DNA of 64,000 nt. Source: Streptosporangium canum (lineage in GTDB: Bacteria > Actinomycetota > Actinomycetes > Streptosporangiales > Streptosporangiaceae). Below the pieces are notes generated by a model, which made no database searches, was not told the origin of the DNA, and saw only the letters and a program-made list of their open reading frames with translations. The DNA lies in contig NZ_FOQY01000001.1 of the NCBI RefSeq assembly GCF_900113865.1, forward strand, positions 256,877 to 320,876. Direction: 5' to 3'. The position numbers and the translations under genes were made by a program. This document shows, in pieces, positions 1 to 8,186 of this stretch (position 1 is its first letter; each line of letters starts with the position of its first letter).

Positions 1-974
1 AGCGGGGCGGCGGCCCGGTCGAGGAAGCCGAAGAGCAGCGCGGCCACCGCGATGCCGACCGGCTTGTTCCTGCCGAGCAGGGCGACCGCGATGCCGAGGA
101 AGCCGAGGCCCGCGGTGAAGTTCGAGCCGTAGGCGTGGGTGCGGCCGAGGATCTCCGGCATGCCGATGAGGCCGGCGATGGCGCCGGAGAGGACCATCGC
201 GGAGATCACCATGCGCTTGGGGTTGACCCCCGAGGCGAGGGCGGCCGAGGCGTTCAGGCCGCTGGCCTTGAGCTCGAAGCCGAACCTGGTCCGTTCGAGC
301 ACCACCCAGATGATCACACCCACCAGGATCGCGACGGTCAGGAAGCCCCACAGGCCACCGCGCGGGGCCGGCAGGCCGAACATCTCGAACAGGAAGTTCA
401 GGTTGGGGAACCAGGCCGACTCGGGCAGCTGCGGGGTGGACGTCGTGAGCTGGCCGGCCTCCCGCTCCCCGGTGAACGGGCCCCGGACCAGGAAGGCGGC
501 GAGGTTGATCGCGATGTAGTTGAGCATGATCGTGGAGATCACCTCGTTCACGCCGCGCGTCACCTTGAGCACGGCCGGAATCAGCGCGTAGAGACCGCCC
601 ACCAGCATCGCCACGACGACGATCAACGTGATCTGGATCGGGCCGGGCAGCACGAACTGGGAGCCCACGAACGCGGCGACGATCGCCGCGATGCGGTACT
701 GGCCCTCGATGCCGATGTTGAAGAGGTTCATCCGGAAACCGATGGCGACCGCGAGACCGGCGATGAACAGCGGGACGGCGCGGTTGAGGATGAAGGCGAC
801 GGCGGTGGCCACCTGCGCCTGGGTGTCGCCGAAGTCGAACATCGCCTCCAGGGCGGTGATCGGGCTGGCCTCGGCCGCGAGGATCGCGACACTCGATATC
901 GCGACGGCCAGCAGGACCGCCACCGCCGCGCCCGCCAGGGTCAGCAGCGTGCGTTGCAGCCTCGCGGGCATCAT
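1..974 (-). CDS. BMP-type ABC transporter permease, 3' end beyond window
   Basis: Integral-membrane permease of a BmpA/YufP-like (nucleoside-type) ABC importer. Translation begins MMPARLQRTL at the ATG at 974. It shares an ATGA overlap with the stop of the upstream ATPase gene, so translation is probably coupled. Several hydrophobic segments are visible, and the stretch RMNLFNIGIEGQ is typical of the BPD_transp_2 permease family. About 324 residues are readable, and no stop occurs before the left edge, so the gene is cut by the window. A second permease probably follows outside the window, as is usual in these operons. The family call is firm; the substrate is inferred from family knowledge. 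Confidence 0.9.
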   Translation of the reverse strand, partial: MMPARLQRTLLTLAGAAVAVLLAVAISSVAILAAEASPITALEAMFDFGDTQAQVATAVAFILNRAVPLFIAGLAVAIGFRMNLFNIGIEGQYRIAAIVAAFVGSQFVLPGPIQITLIVVVAMLVGGLYALIPAVLKVTRGVNEVISTIMLNYIAINLAAFLVRGPFTGEREAGQLTTSTPQLPESAWFPNLNFLFEMFGLPAPRGGLWGFLTVAILVGVIIWVVLERTRFGFELKASGLNASAALASGVNPKRMVISAMVLSGAIAGLIGMPEILGRTHAYGSNFTAGLGFLGIAVALLGRNKPVGIAVAALLFGFLDRAAAP

Positions 975-2521
975 GACTGCTCCTCGGCGATGGCGCCGGT
1001 CATGTATCCGCCGAGCTGCTCGGGGGTGACCTGACTCGGGTCGAGGCGGGCGACCATGCGCCCGCTGTAGATGACGTGAAGACTGTCCGACAGGCCGATC
1101 AGCTCGTCGAGGTCGGCGGAGATCAGCAGTACGGCGAGACCCGCGGCGCGGGCGGTGCGCAGGTGGTCCCAGATCGCGGCCTGGGCGCCGACGTCCACCC
1201 CACGGGTCGGATGGGCGGCGATGAGGAACTTCGGCGCACCGCTCATCTCCCGCCCGACGATCAGCTTCTGCTGGTTTCCGCCGGAGAGCGCCAGGGCGAG
1301 GGTGTCGATGCTCGGCGTACGGACGTCGTATTCGGCGACGATGCGCTCGGTGTCCTTGCGCGAGGCCGTGCGGTTCACCCAGATCCCCTTGCGGGCGGGC
1401 TCCCTGGTCTGGTGGCCGAGCACCCGGTTCTCCCACAGGGGCGCCTCCAGCAGGAGTCCCTGGCGGTGCCGGTCCTCCGGGATGTAGCCGATCCCGGCCT
1501 CACGCCGGCGGAGCGTCGACCAGGTGGTGATGTCGTCCTCGCCGAGGACGATCCGTCCCCGGCTGAGCGTCTGCAGGCCCATAATGGCCTCGATCAGCTC
1601 GGACTGGCCGTTGCCCTCGACCCCCGCGATGCCCACGACCTCGCCGGCGCGCACCGGGAAGCTGACGTCCTCCAGGAGCGGCTTGGCGGCTCCCCGCTGG
1701 ACCGTCACGTCCCGCACGTCGAGCACGACGCGGTCGGTGACCGTGGACTCCCGGGTCTCCGGGGTGGGCAGCTCGCTGCCCACCATCAGCTCGGCGAGCT
1801 GCCGGGCGGTGACCGAGGCGGGATCGACGGCGGCGACCGTGGTACCGCGCCTGATCACCGTGATCGCGTCGGCGATGCTCAGCACCTCGTCGAGCTTGTG
1901 CGAGATGAAGATGACGGTGAGGCCCTCGGCCTTGAGCTCGCGCAGGTTGGCGAAGAGCTCGTCGACCTCCTGCGGCACGAGGACGGCCGTGGGCTCGTCG
2001 AGGATGAGGATGCGGGCGCCGCGGTACAGGACCTTGAGGATCTCCACCCGCTGCCGGTCACCGACGCCGAGGTCCTCGACGATCCTGTCGGGGTCGACCC
2101 GGAGCCCGTGGCTCTCGGCCAGCTGGTTGATGCGCTTGCGCGCGCCCGCGGTGTCCAGCAGGCCGCCCTTGCCCGGCTCGGCGCCGAGGACGATGTTCTC
2201 CAGCACCGTGAGGTAGTCGGCCAGCATGAAGTGCTGGTGCACCATTCCGATCCCCGCCGCGATCGCGTCGCTGGGAGTGCGGAAGTTGACGTCCTCGCCG
2301 TGGACGCGGATCCTGCCCTCGTCGGGCCGCTGCATGCCATACAGGATCTTCATCAGCGTGGACTTGCCGGCGCCGTTCTCACCCACGATGGCGTGGACCG
2401 TACCGGGTTCGACGGCGATCCGGATGTCATGGTTGGCGACGACACCGGGGAAGCGCTTGGTGATTCCCTCCAGCTCCACGGCGGGTGGCGCCGCGGCGAG
2501 GGTGTCCGAGCTCGTCGACAA
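971..2521 (-). CDS. BMP-type ABC transporter ATP-binding protein (double ABC domain)
   Basis: Cytoplasmic ATPase of 516 residues with two ABC domains, as in the RbsA/MglA/YufO family. The first domain has an intact Walker A GENGAGKST at residues 47-55 and a Walker B ending LILDEPTAVL. Its signature is the variant LGVGDRQ. The second domain has a degenerate P-loop (GVEGNGQSE, lacking the usual GKS/T) and a good LSGGNQQK signature. This asymmetry is normal in the family. It lies between the binding-protein gene and the permease gene, and its stop overlaps the permease start by four bases. It energises import of a nucleoside-like solute; the substrate is inferred. Confidence 0.93.
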   Translation of the reverse strand: MSTSSDTLAAAPPAVELEGITKRFPGVVANHDIRIAVEPGTVHAIVGENGAGKSTLMKILYGMQRPDEGRIRVHGEDVNFRTPSDAIAAGIGMVHQHFMLADYLTVLENIVLGAEPGKGGLLDTAGARKRINQLAESHGLRVDPDRIVEDLGVGDRQRVEILKVLYRGARILILDEPTAVLVPQEVDELFANLRELKAEGLTVIFISHKLDEVLSIADAITVIRRGTTVAAVDPASVTARQLAELMVGSELPTPETRESTVTDRVVLDVRDVTVQRGAAKPLLEDVSFPVRAGEVVGIAGVEGNGQSELIEAIMGLQTLSRGRIVLGEDDITTWSTLRRREAGIGYIPEDRHRQGLLLEAPLWENRVLGHQTREPARKGIWVNRTASRKDTERIVAEYDVRTPSIDTLALALSGGNQQKLIVGREMSGAPKFLIAAHPTRGVDVGAQAAIWDHLRTARAAGLAVLLISADLDELIGLSDSLHVIYSGRMVARLDPSQVTPEQLGGYMTGAIAEEQS

Positions 2522-2616
2522 TGCGTTCTCCTGGAGAGCCTGGCCGGCTCACGGAATCGTGGTGGAGAGAGGGAGGAAGGCGAGGGGCCAGGGTGTGGCC
2601 CTCGCCTTCCGGGGGA

Positions 2617-2654
2617 CGTTCCCCCGCGTATCCGGCCGGATACGCGGGGGAACG
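2617..2654 (-). terminator. Perfect 38-bp palindrome between binding-protein and ATPase genes
   Basis: Two 19-base arms match perfectly around the centre (CGTTCCCCCGCG... and its complement). The palindrome begins 4 bases after the stop of the binding-protein gene. A second imperfect stem (CGAGGGGCCA / TGGCCCTCG) follows at about 2581-2604. No U-run follows. It looks like an intercistronic attenuating or 3'-protecting hairpin that would give more binding protein than ATPase; that role is inference. Confidence 0.65.
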
Positions 2655-2657
2655 GAT

Positions 2658-3725
2658 TCACGGCTTCGCCGGAACGGTGACCGAACCGTCGACGATCTTC
2701 TTCTTGGCCTCGTCGACCTTGGCGGCGACGTCGTCGATGAACCCGCCGGAGGTGGACAGGCCCACGCCGTCGACCTTCAGGTCGTAGACGGTGTTGGAGC
2801 CGCCCTTGGCGCCGCCCTGGAAGGCCTTGATGAACTCGAACACGCCGACGTCGACGCGCTTGATCATGGAGGTCATGATGACCTTCTTGAGGTCGGCCTC
2901 CTTGACCGTCTCGTACTGGTCGGAGTCGACGCCGATGGCCTGCTTGCCTGCCGCGGCCGCCGCCTGGAAGACGCCCAGGCCCGAGTCGCCGGAGGCGTGG
3001 TAGACGATGTCCGCGCCGTCCTGGTACATCTTCTCGGCGGCGATCTTGCCCTTGTCCGGGGCCTTGAAGCCGCTGAAGTCGCCATCGGGGGTCAGGTACT
3101 TGACGTCGATCTTGATGTCCGACTTGACCGACTTGGCGCCCGCCTCGAAGCCGGCCTGGAACTTCTTGATCAGGTCGTTCTCGACGCCGCCGACGAAGCC
3201 CAGGTGGCTGGACTTGCTCTTGTCGGCCGCCGCCACGCCCGCCAGGTAGGAGCCCTGCTCCTCGGCGAAGAGCAGACCGGTCACGTTCGGCGCGTTGGAG
3301 GCCGAGTCGACCACCGCGAACTGGATGTCCGGGTATTCGGTGGCGGCCGCCTTGATGTCCTCGCCGTAGGCGAAGCCGACGCCGATGATCGGGTTGTAGC
3401 CCGCGTTGGCGAGCTGGCGGAGCAGATCACCGCGGTTGGAACCGTCCGCGGCGGGGCTGAGGTCCTTGATCTCGGCGCCCAGTTCCTTCTGCGCACGCTC
3501 CAGGCCCGCGTAGGCCGAGTCGTTGAAGGACTTGTCGCCGCGGCCGCCGACGTCGAAGGCGAGACCGATCTTGAGGCCGGCCGCCTTGGGGGCCTCGCTG
3601 CTCGCCCCCTGGGTCTCGGTGCTCGCTCCCGAATCGCCGCTGCCGCCACCACACGCGGCCGCAGCCATGAGCATGGCCCCCGCCGTAGTGGCCATTGCCA
3701 TCTTGCCGAACCGACTGCGAAGCAA
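2658..3725 (-). CDS. BMP family substrate-binding lipoprotein
   Basis: Extracytoplasmic binding lipoprotein of the BmpA/Med/PnrA family, about 355 residues. I place the start at the TTG at 3725 because GGAGGA lies six bases upstream; the reading frame stays open further upstream. The signal peptide has Arg/Lys, a hydrophobic stretch and a lipobox ending AAAAC, with Cys25 as the lipidated residue, followed by a Gly/Ser-rich linker. The mature part has the family pattern (KIGLAFDVGGRGDKSFND, then GVDSDQYET). First gene of the minus-strand ABC operon. The ligand is probably a nucleoside, from family knowledge only. Confidence 0.9.
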   Translation of the reverse strand: MLRSRFGKMAMATTAGAMLMAAAACGGGSGDSGASTETQGASSEAPKAAGLKIGLAFDVGGRGDKSFNDSAYAGLERAQKELGAEIKDLSPAADGSNRGDLLRQLANAGYNPIIGVGFAYGEDIKAAATEYPDIQFAVVDSASNAPNVTGLLFAEEQGSYLAGVAAADKSKSSHLGFVGGVENDLIKKFQAGFEAGAKSVKSDIKIDVKYLTPDGDFSGFKAPDKGKIAAEKMYQDGADIVYHASGDSGLGVFQAAAAAGKQAIGVDSDQYETVKEADLKKVIMTSMIKRVDVGVFEFIKAFQGGAKGGSNTVYDLKVDGVGLSTSGGFIDDVAAKVDEAKKKIVDGSVTVPAKP

Positions 3726-4338
3726 GGTGACTCCTCCGTCTCTCCGCCGTACCAAATTTTGTGCACGCGCGAAGAAACGCACGGCAACCCTGCACGGAAG
3801 ATAGTTGGTCGGATAGAGCACTCCAAACCAGCACCCGAGTCCGCAACCTGCCTGTTACCGACCTCATTCGCGACTGTGACCAGAGCGGACGCCGCCCGAC
3901 GGGACCTCCGGCCGGGGTGCATCCGCCACGGCGGGCCCGCCACCCGGCCCGCCAGGCCGACGTGAGACACCTCATCCCGCTACCTGTCGAGCCCCCTCCC
4001 CGCCGATGACACCCACGACGGACCGCCCGGCCCTCCACCTTCGCCGGCCCGTCGGGAGACATCGGGCACAGGGCTCGGCCCACTTCCTTGGCACATGCCT
4101 CTTAATACACGCTCCGGCCTTTCCGCGAAAGGTCCGCGCACGGATTCACCATTCGATTCCAGAAAGGCTCTCTCCGTACGGAAACGACTACGTCAGGCAA
4201 CGACGCCCATACCGTTGACAATTCGGGGACCACACTTTTACATAAGAGAGGTTGATCATGGCGATGGCCTCCGCGGAGCGCCGTTCACATGGTCGGCCAT
4301 GCGCTCGTGGACGTGCGACAACCGAAGGGAATTCGGCT
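3726..4338. other. Intergenic region, no gene seen apart from a promoter
   Basis: The 613 bases between the divergent binding-protein gene and the small secreted-protein gene carry no convincing coding frame. The left half must hold the promoter of the ABC operon. The right end has a good -35 box (see the promoter at 4215). The 3760-3880 stretch is less GC-rich than its surroundings. No riboswitch or RNA gene was recognised. Confidence 0.5.
4215..4244 (+). promoter_or_regulatory. Candidate promoter for the small secreted protein
   Basis: A perfect -35 TTGACA at 4215-4220 is followed after 17-18 bases by TTACATA, a modest -10. The predicted transcription start near 4250 lies just before the ATG at 4258. 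That start would then lack its ribosome site, which favours the ATG at 4339. Confidence 0.5.
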
Positions 4339-4671
4339 ATGGCTATGCGGAAGATCAGATCAGCCATGACGGCTCTGGCCGGCGCGGGGTTGCTTCTGAC
4401 GGCGAGCGTCGTCACAGCTCCGGGCGCCCAGGCGGAAGTCTGGGACTGCCATGTCTCCTACGACAGCGAGGAAGCCTCGGCGTGGTGCAACGGGGGCTAT
4501 GGGACCTACCGGGTGAAAGCCAATTGCGCTTCGCCCAGATATCCGTACAACATCACGATTTACGGCCCGACCAAGAGCAAACTCCGGGACCAGGATTACG
4601 GCCCCTTCTCCAGCGTGGCGGCGAGCGACTATAACTGCAACATCACCAGCGCGACTTATCAGATCTTCTGA
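4339..4671 (+). CDS. Small secreted cysteine-containing protein
   Basis: Unrecognised 110-residue exported protein. The chosen ATG at 4339 is preceded by GAAGGGA eight bases upstream and begins MAMRKIRSAM, followed by a hydrophobic core and an Ala-X-Ala cleavage site (PGAQA before EVWDC), a typical Sec signal. The mature part of about 78 residues has four cysteines (WDC, AWC, ANC, YNC), which suggests two disulfides, and is rich in Tyr, Ser and Asn. An upstream in-frame ATG at 4258 would give 27 extra residues. Base composition is less GC-rich than most of the window. It has no operon partner. Function unknown. Confidence 0.75.
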   Translation: MAMRKIRSAMTALAGAGLLLTASVVTAPGAQAEVWDCHVSYDSEEASAWCNGGYGTYRVKANCASPRYPYNITIYGPTKSKLRDQDYGPFSSVAASDYNCNITSATYQIF

Positions 4672-4724
4672 GAACGGGCCCGGGTCGCGTATCCCCGATC
4701 CGGTTCACCGGTGATTGTCAGGCA

Positions 4725-4772
4725 TGACCGCCCGGGTCCTCGGTATGAAAGCCCGTTGACCCCGGGCGGTCA
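4725..4772. terminator. Hairpin between convergent genes
   Basis: Arms TGACCGCCCGGG (4725-4736) and its exact complement (4761-4772) are separated by 24 bases. It lies between the convergent 3' ends of the secreted-protein and amidohydrolase genes, so it could serve both strands. No clear U-run. Confidence 0.5.
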
Positions 4773-4777
4773 GCGCG

Positions 4778-6019
4778 CTACTTGTCCAGGTTCAGTGCCA
4801 CGAGCGGCTCGCTGACGCTGGGACGCCGCCCCTCCCAGAGAGCGGTCAGCGCGGTCGCCGCCAGGAACCGCACGCCGGTGCCGATGCAGGTCTCGTCCAC
4901 GTCGAAGGTGCCCTGGTGGATGTCAGCCAGGTGGACCGAGCCCGGCTTACGGGTGCCCAGCCGGGCGTAAGCGCCGGGGATGGACTCCAGGTACCAGCCG
5001 AAGTCCTCGCCGCCGAGGCTCTGCGGCGTCGGCACGGGAGCGCCCTCGCCGAGCACGCCGACCGCGGCCTCGGTCAGCATCTGCACACTGACCTCGTCGT
5101 TGACCACCGGCGGCACGCCGCGGGCGTAGTCCATCCGGGCCTCGACGCCGTAGGCGCCCGCGACCGAGTCGAGCAGCTCCTTGATCAGGTCGGGGGCCGC
5201 GTGCCAGGCCTCCTCGTCCAGGCAGCGCACGGTGCCCTCGGCGACGCCGTCGTCCGGGATCGCGTTGGCCACCGAGCCCGCCTCGACCCGGCCCCAGACC
5301 AGGCTCAGCGACGAGCGCGGGTCCACCCGGCGCGAGAGCCCGGCCGGCAGCTCCGTGAGGATCTTGGCGAGGGCGAAGACCAGGTCGGCGGTGAGATGGG
5401 GCCGGGCGGTGTGCCCGCCGGGGCCGGTCACCCGGATCGAGACCCTGTCGCAGGCGGAGGTGATCGGCCCGGTCTTCAGGCCCACCTTGCCGACGTCCGT
5501 CCGGGGGTCGCAGTGCAGGCCGAAGATCCGGTCGACGCCGCTGATGCCGCCCGAGGCCATGACCTCCAGCGCCCCGCCGGGAAGCTCCTCGGCGGGCTGG
5601 AAGATCAGCCGGACCCGGCCGGGCAGCAGCCCGGCCGCCGCCTGCTGGGCCAGGAAGAGCCCGGTGCCGACCAGGATGGTGGTGTGCACGTCGTGACCGC
5701 AGGCGTGGCAGACACCGGGGACGGTGGAGCTGTAGGGCACGTCCTTCTCGTCCGGCACGGGAAGCGCGTCGATGTCGGCCCGCAGCGCCACGGTCGGCCC
5801 GTCACCGCTGCCGACCTCGCAGATCAGGCCGGTGCCACGCGGCAGGACCGAGGGCACGAGACCGGCCGCGGTCAGACGGTCGGCGACACGCTGCGTCGTG
5901 CGGTATTCGGCGAACGCGAGCTCGGGGTGCATGTGCAGGTCACGACGGAAGTCGATCAGTTCCTGCTCACGCCCGGCGAGGAACGTGTCGAGTTCTCCCC
6001 GAAAATTACGCCCCCGCAT
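4778..6019 (-). CDS. M20 family amidohydrolase / N-acyl-amino-acid hydrolase
   Basis: Cytoplasmic metal-dependent amidohydrolase of 413 residues, the usual length for the M20D (hippurate hydrolase/AmhX/HipO-like) family. Metal-binding motifs are visible: HACGHDVH near residues 107-114, QPAEE in the first third, HCDPR, and GGEDFGWYLE near the C-terminus. The lid domain carries the GHTARPH motif. Such enzymes hydrolyse N-acyl amino acids, indole-3-acetyl amino acids or related amides; the substrate here cannot be told. It stands alone on the minus strand. Confidence 0.92.
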   Translation of the reverse strand: MRGRNFRGELDTFLAGREQELIDFRRDLHMHPELAFAEYRTTQRVADRLTAAGLVPSVLPRGTGLICEVGSGDGPTVALRADIDALPVPDEKDVPYSSTVPGVCHACGHDVHTTILVGTGLFLAQQAAAGLLPGRVRLIFQPAEELPGGALEVMASGGISGVDRIFGLHCDPRTDVGKVGLKTGPITSACDRVSIRVTGPGGHTARPHLTADLVFALAKILTELPAGLSRRVDPRSSLSLVWGRVEAGSVANAIPDDGVAEGTVRCLDEEAWHAAPDLIKELLDSVAGAYGVEARMDYARGVPPVVNDEVSVQMLTEAAVGVLGEGAPVPTPQSLGGEDFGWYLESIPGAYARLGTRKPGSVHLADIHQGTFDVDETCIGTGVRFLAATALTALWEGRRPSVSEPLVALNLDK

Positions 6020-6505
6020 TGGTCACCGTCCTATCCGCGCCAGCAGCCTGAATCCTCGACGCACCGTGCCACTGCCCAGAATCACGTGATCCATGAGACA
6101 GCCCGAAAAAAAGTGATCGTCGCACCGGTGGGCCGGAGTGGGTGCCATGGGCCACGCCAGTGCGACTGATGAACCGTCGGCACAGGAGGGCGGACCAGTG
6201 TGAGGCCACCGGGCGTGCTGACGATGACATCGACTTTATCTCTCCTCCACGGCCCCTCGCCGACATCTGAGCCAAATGTTTTGCCGTCCCATCCCCTACT
6301 CCGGTGACTCCTGACCCACACGGACCAGAGGCGATGGCCCGGATGGGCTAGGGGCGGTAGCCGTACCGGGTGGTGCCGCGGCGGCGGTGGCCGCTTCCGG
6401 CCCCGTTGAAACCTCGGCGACCTGGCAATTTACGTGACCTCAGGTGCCAGTCATCGAACCCGAGGGAGTGATGCAAACCGGAAGAATGCGTGCTTCACTC
6501 CGCAT
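6020..6505. other. Intergenic region, no gene recognised
   Basis: The 486 bases between the divergent amidohydrolase and ATP-grasp genes hold no supported coding frame, RNA or repeat. They must contain both promoters. The stretch nearest the ATP-grasp gene (about 6430-6540) is relatively AT-rich. No strong ribosome site is visible before the ATG at 6506. Confidence 0.45.
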
Positions 6506-7921
6506 ATGATCACTAATATCCCGTTCGGGGAGAAGCATTCCAGATTAAGCATCTTCGAACCGAACGAGGGGACCCTGGTGGTCATCCCGTCACTCTCGCT
6601 CCCTCAGGACGAGCTGCGCAGGATCACCGGCGCCCTGTGCTACGAGGAGCGGCTGCTGTTCCTCCTGCTCACCCTCAGGCAGCCGGACGTCGAGGTCGTC
6701 TACCTGTCCTCGGCTCCGGTCGACACCGCGATCGTGGACTACTACCTGGGCTTCCTCGACGACCCCGACGAGGCGCGCACCCGCCTGCAAATGATCAGTT
6801 TGGATGATCCGCACACGGGGCCGCTCACCGTGTCGCTGCTGCGCCGCCCGGATGTCGTCGCGCGGATCCGCGCGGCGCTCGGCCGTACGGCGGGCGCCTG
6901 GATGGTGCCGTTCGTGGTCAGCGAGGCCGAGGAGCGGCTCGCCGAGATCCTCGGCCTGCCGATCTACGGCCCGGCCACCTCGCTGGCCCACCTCGGCTCC
7001 AAGAGCGGCGGACGCATGATCGCCGAGGAAGCGGGGGTGCCGATGGCCCGGGGCTTCGCCGACCTGCGGTCGCTGACCGAGGTGGAGCACGCGGCCCGTG
7101 CGCTGAGCCCCAGCGCCAAGCTGATGGTCAAGCTCAACAACAGCTACTCCGGGCTGGGCAACGCCGTCGTGATCAAGGATGAGCGGCCGCTCACCGCCTG
7201 CCACACGAGCTTCTCGGCGGCGGACGAGAACTGGACGACGTTCGCCGAGAAGATCGCCGAGCGGGGCGCGGTGATCGAGGAGTTCATCGAGGACCGGCCG
7301 TTGTACTCCCCCAGCGCCCTGGCCAGGATCACCCCCGGCGGCGCCTACGACGTGGTCGCCACCCACGAGCAGCTCCTCGGCGGCCCGAACGGCGACCTCT
7401 ACCAGGGCTGCGCCTTCCCCGCCCGGCCGGAGTACCGGGCCCAGGTGGGCGAGTGCGCCGAGCGGATCGCCCGGGTCCTCGCCGGCCGGGGCGTGGTGGG
7501 CCTGTTCGGCATGGACTTCTTCGCCGTCAAGACCGACGCCGGCTACCGGGCCCTGCTGTGCGAGATCAACCTGCGGATCGGGGGCACCACGCACCCGTTC
7601 GGCGCCGCCCTGCTCACCACCGGCGCCTCCTACGACCCCGGCACCGGCACGCTCGTGCACGGCGGCCGGTCCAAGTACTACGTGGCGACCGACAACTGCA
7701 CCGCCACCTGCCTGCGGGGCCGTACGCCCGCGGAGGTCGTCGAGCTGATCGACGACAGAGGTCTCGGCTTCGACCGCGAGGCCCGCACGGGCAACGTGCT
7801 GCACCTGCTCGGCGCGGTCCCGGAGTACGGCAAGCTCGGTTTCACCAGCATCGGCGACTCGGCCGAGGAGGCCGCCGAGCTACACCAGCGGACGCTTCGG
7901 GCGCTTAACCAGTCCGCGTAG
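6506..7921 (+). CDS. PGM1-like ATP-grasp ligase
   Basis: ATP-grasp enzyme of 471 residues resembling the PGM1 peptide-ligase family, named after the pheganomycin ligase, with a preATP-grasp N-terminus (VIPSLSLPQDELRRITG, then a conserved EERLLFLLL stretch). The ATP-grasp part shows KSGGRMIAEEAGVP, MVKLNNSYSGLGNAVV, EEFIED and the metal-binding end of the fold LLCEINLRIGGTTHPF. These enzymes join a carboxylate to an amine through an acyl-phosphate. I chose the ATG at 6506 (MITNIPFGEK) because the homology-like region starts there. No biosynthetic neighbours are visible, so the substrate is unknown. Confidence 0.8.
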   Translation: MITNIPFGEKHSRLSIFEPNEGTLVVIPSLSLPQDELRRITGALCYEERLLFLLLTLRQPDVEVVYLSSAPVDTAIVDYYLGFLDDPDEARTRLQMISLDDPHTGPLTVSLLRRPDVVARIRAALGRTAGAWMVPFVVSEAEERLAEILGLPIYGPATSLAHLGSKSGGRMIAEEAGVPMARGFADLRSLTEVEHAARALSPSAKLMVKLNNSYSGLGNAVVIKDERPLTACHTSFSAADENWTTFAEKIAERGAVIEEFIEDRPLYSPSALARITPGGAYDVVATHEQLLGGPNGDLYQGCAFPARPEYRAQVGECAERIARVLAGRGVVGLFGMDFFAVKTDAGYRALLCEINLRIGGTTHPFGAALLTTGASYDPGTGTLVHGGRSKYYVATDNCTATCLRGRTPAEVVELIDDRGLGFDREARTGNVLHLLGAVPEYGKLGFTSIGDSAEEAAELHQRTLRALNQSA

Positions 7922-8098
7922 GCCGATCACGCCCAGCACGACCGCCAGGACGAGGTTCACCGCGATCAGGATGCCGTGCACCACGTAGAAGGCCGTCGGG
8001 TGGCCGTCCGCGAGGTTGAAGCCGAGGCTGATCCACTCGAAGATCATGAAAGCGGCGAGGGCGACCAGGAATCCAGCGATCTTTCGCGACATTTGCAT
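7880..8098 (-). CDS. Small two-helix membrane protein
   Basis: Hypothetical 72-residue protein beginning MQMSRKIAGF. Two hydrophobic segments are visible (IAGFLVALAAFMIFEWI and a longer stretch through ILIAVNLVLAVVLGVIGL), ending in a basic tail VKRPKRPLV. Its 3' end overlaps the convergent ATP-grasp gene by 42 bases. The internal ATG at 8098 was preferred over the upstream ATG at 8152, which would add a polar leader. Function unknown; the reality of the gene is likely but not certain. Confidence 0.6.
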   Translation of the reverse strand: MQMSRKIAGFLVALAAFMIFEWISLGFNLADGHPTAFYVVHGILIAVNLVLAVVLGVIGLRGLVKRPKRPLV

Positions 8099-8186
8099 GA
8101 CATCAGTATTCCGTTGCCTGCTCTGTTCCCAGGTCAGCGTGTGGGTCATCACATGCGAATCGGTACGAAGCTACCCTGAGATCACT

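Noticed and set aside
135-1034. Long plus-strand frames across the permease gene
   Set aside because: They are antisense shadows of the minus-strand permease: His/Asp/Arg/Gly-rich, with no domain pattern and no ribosome site. Many similar frames elsewhere in the window were dropped for the same reason.
6430-6475. Possible tRNA T-arm (GGGTTCGATGAC on the minus strand)
   Set aside because: No matching acceptor, D- or anticodon stems could be drawn around it.
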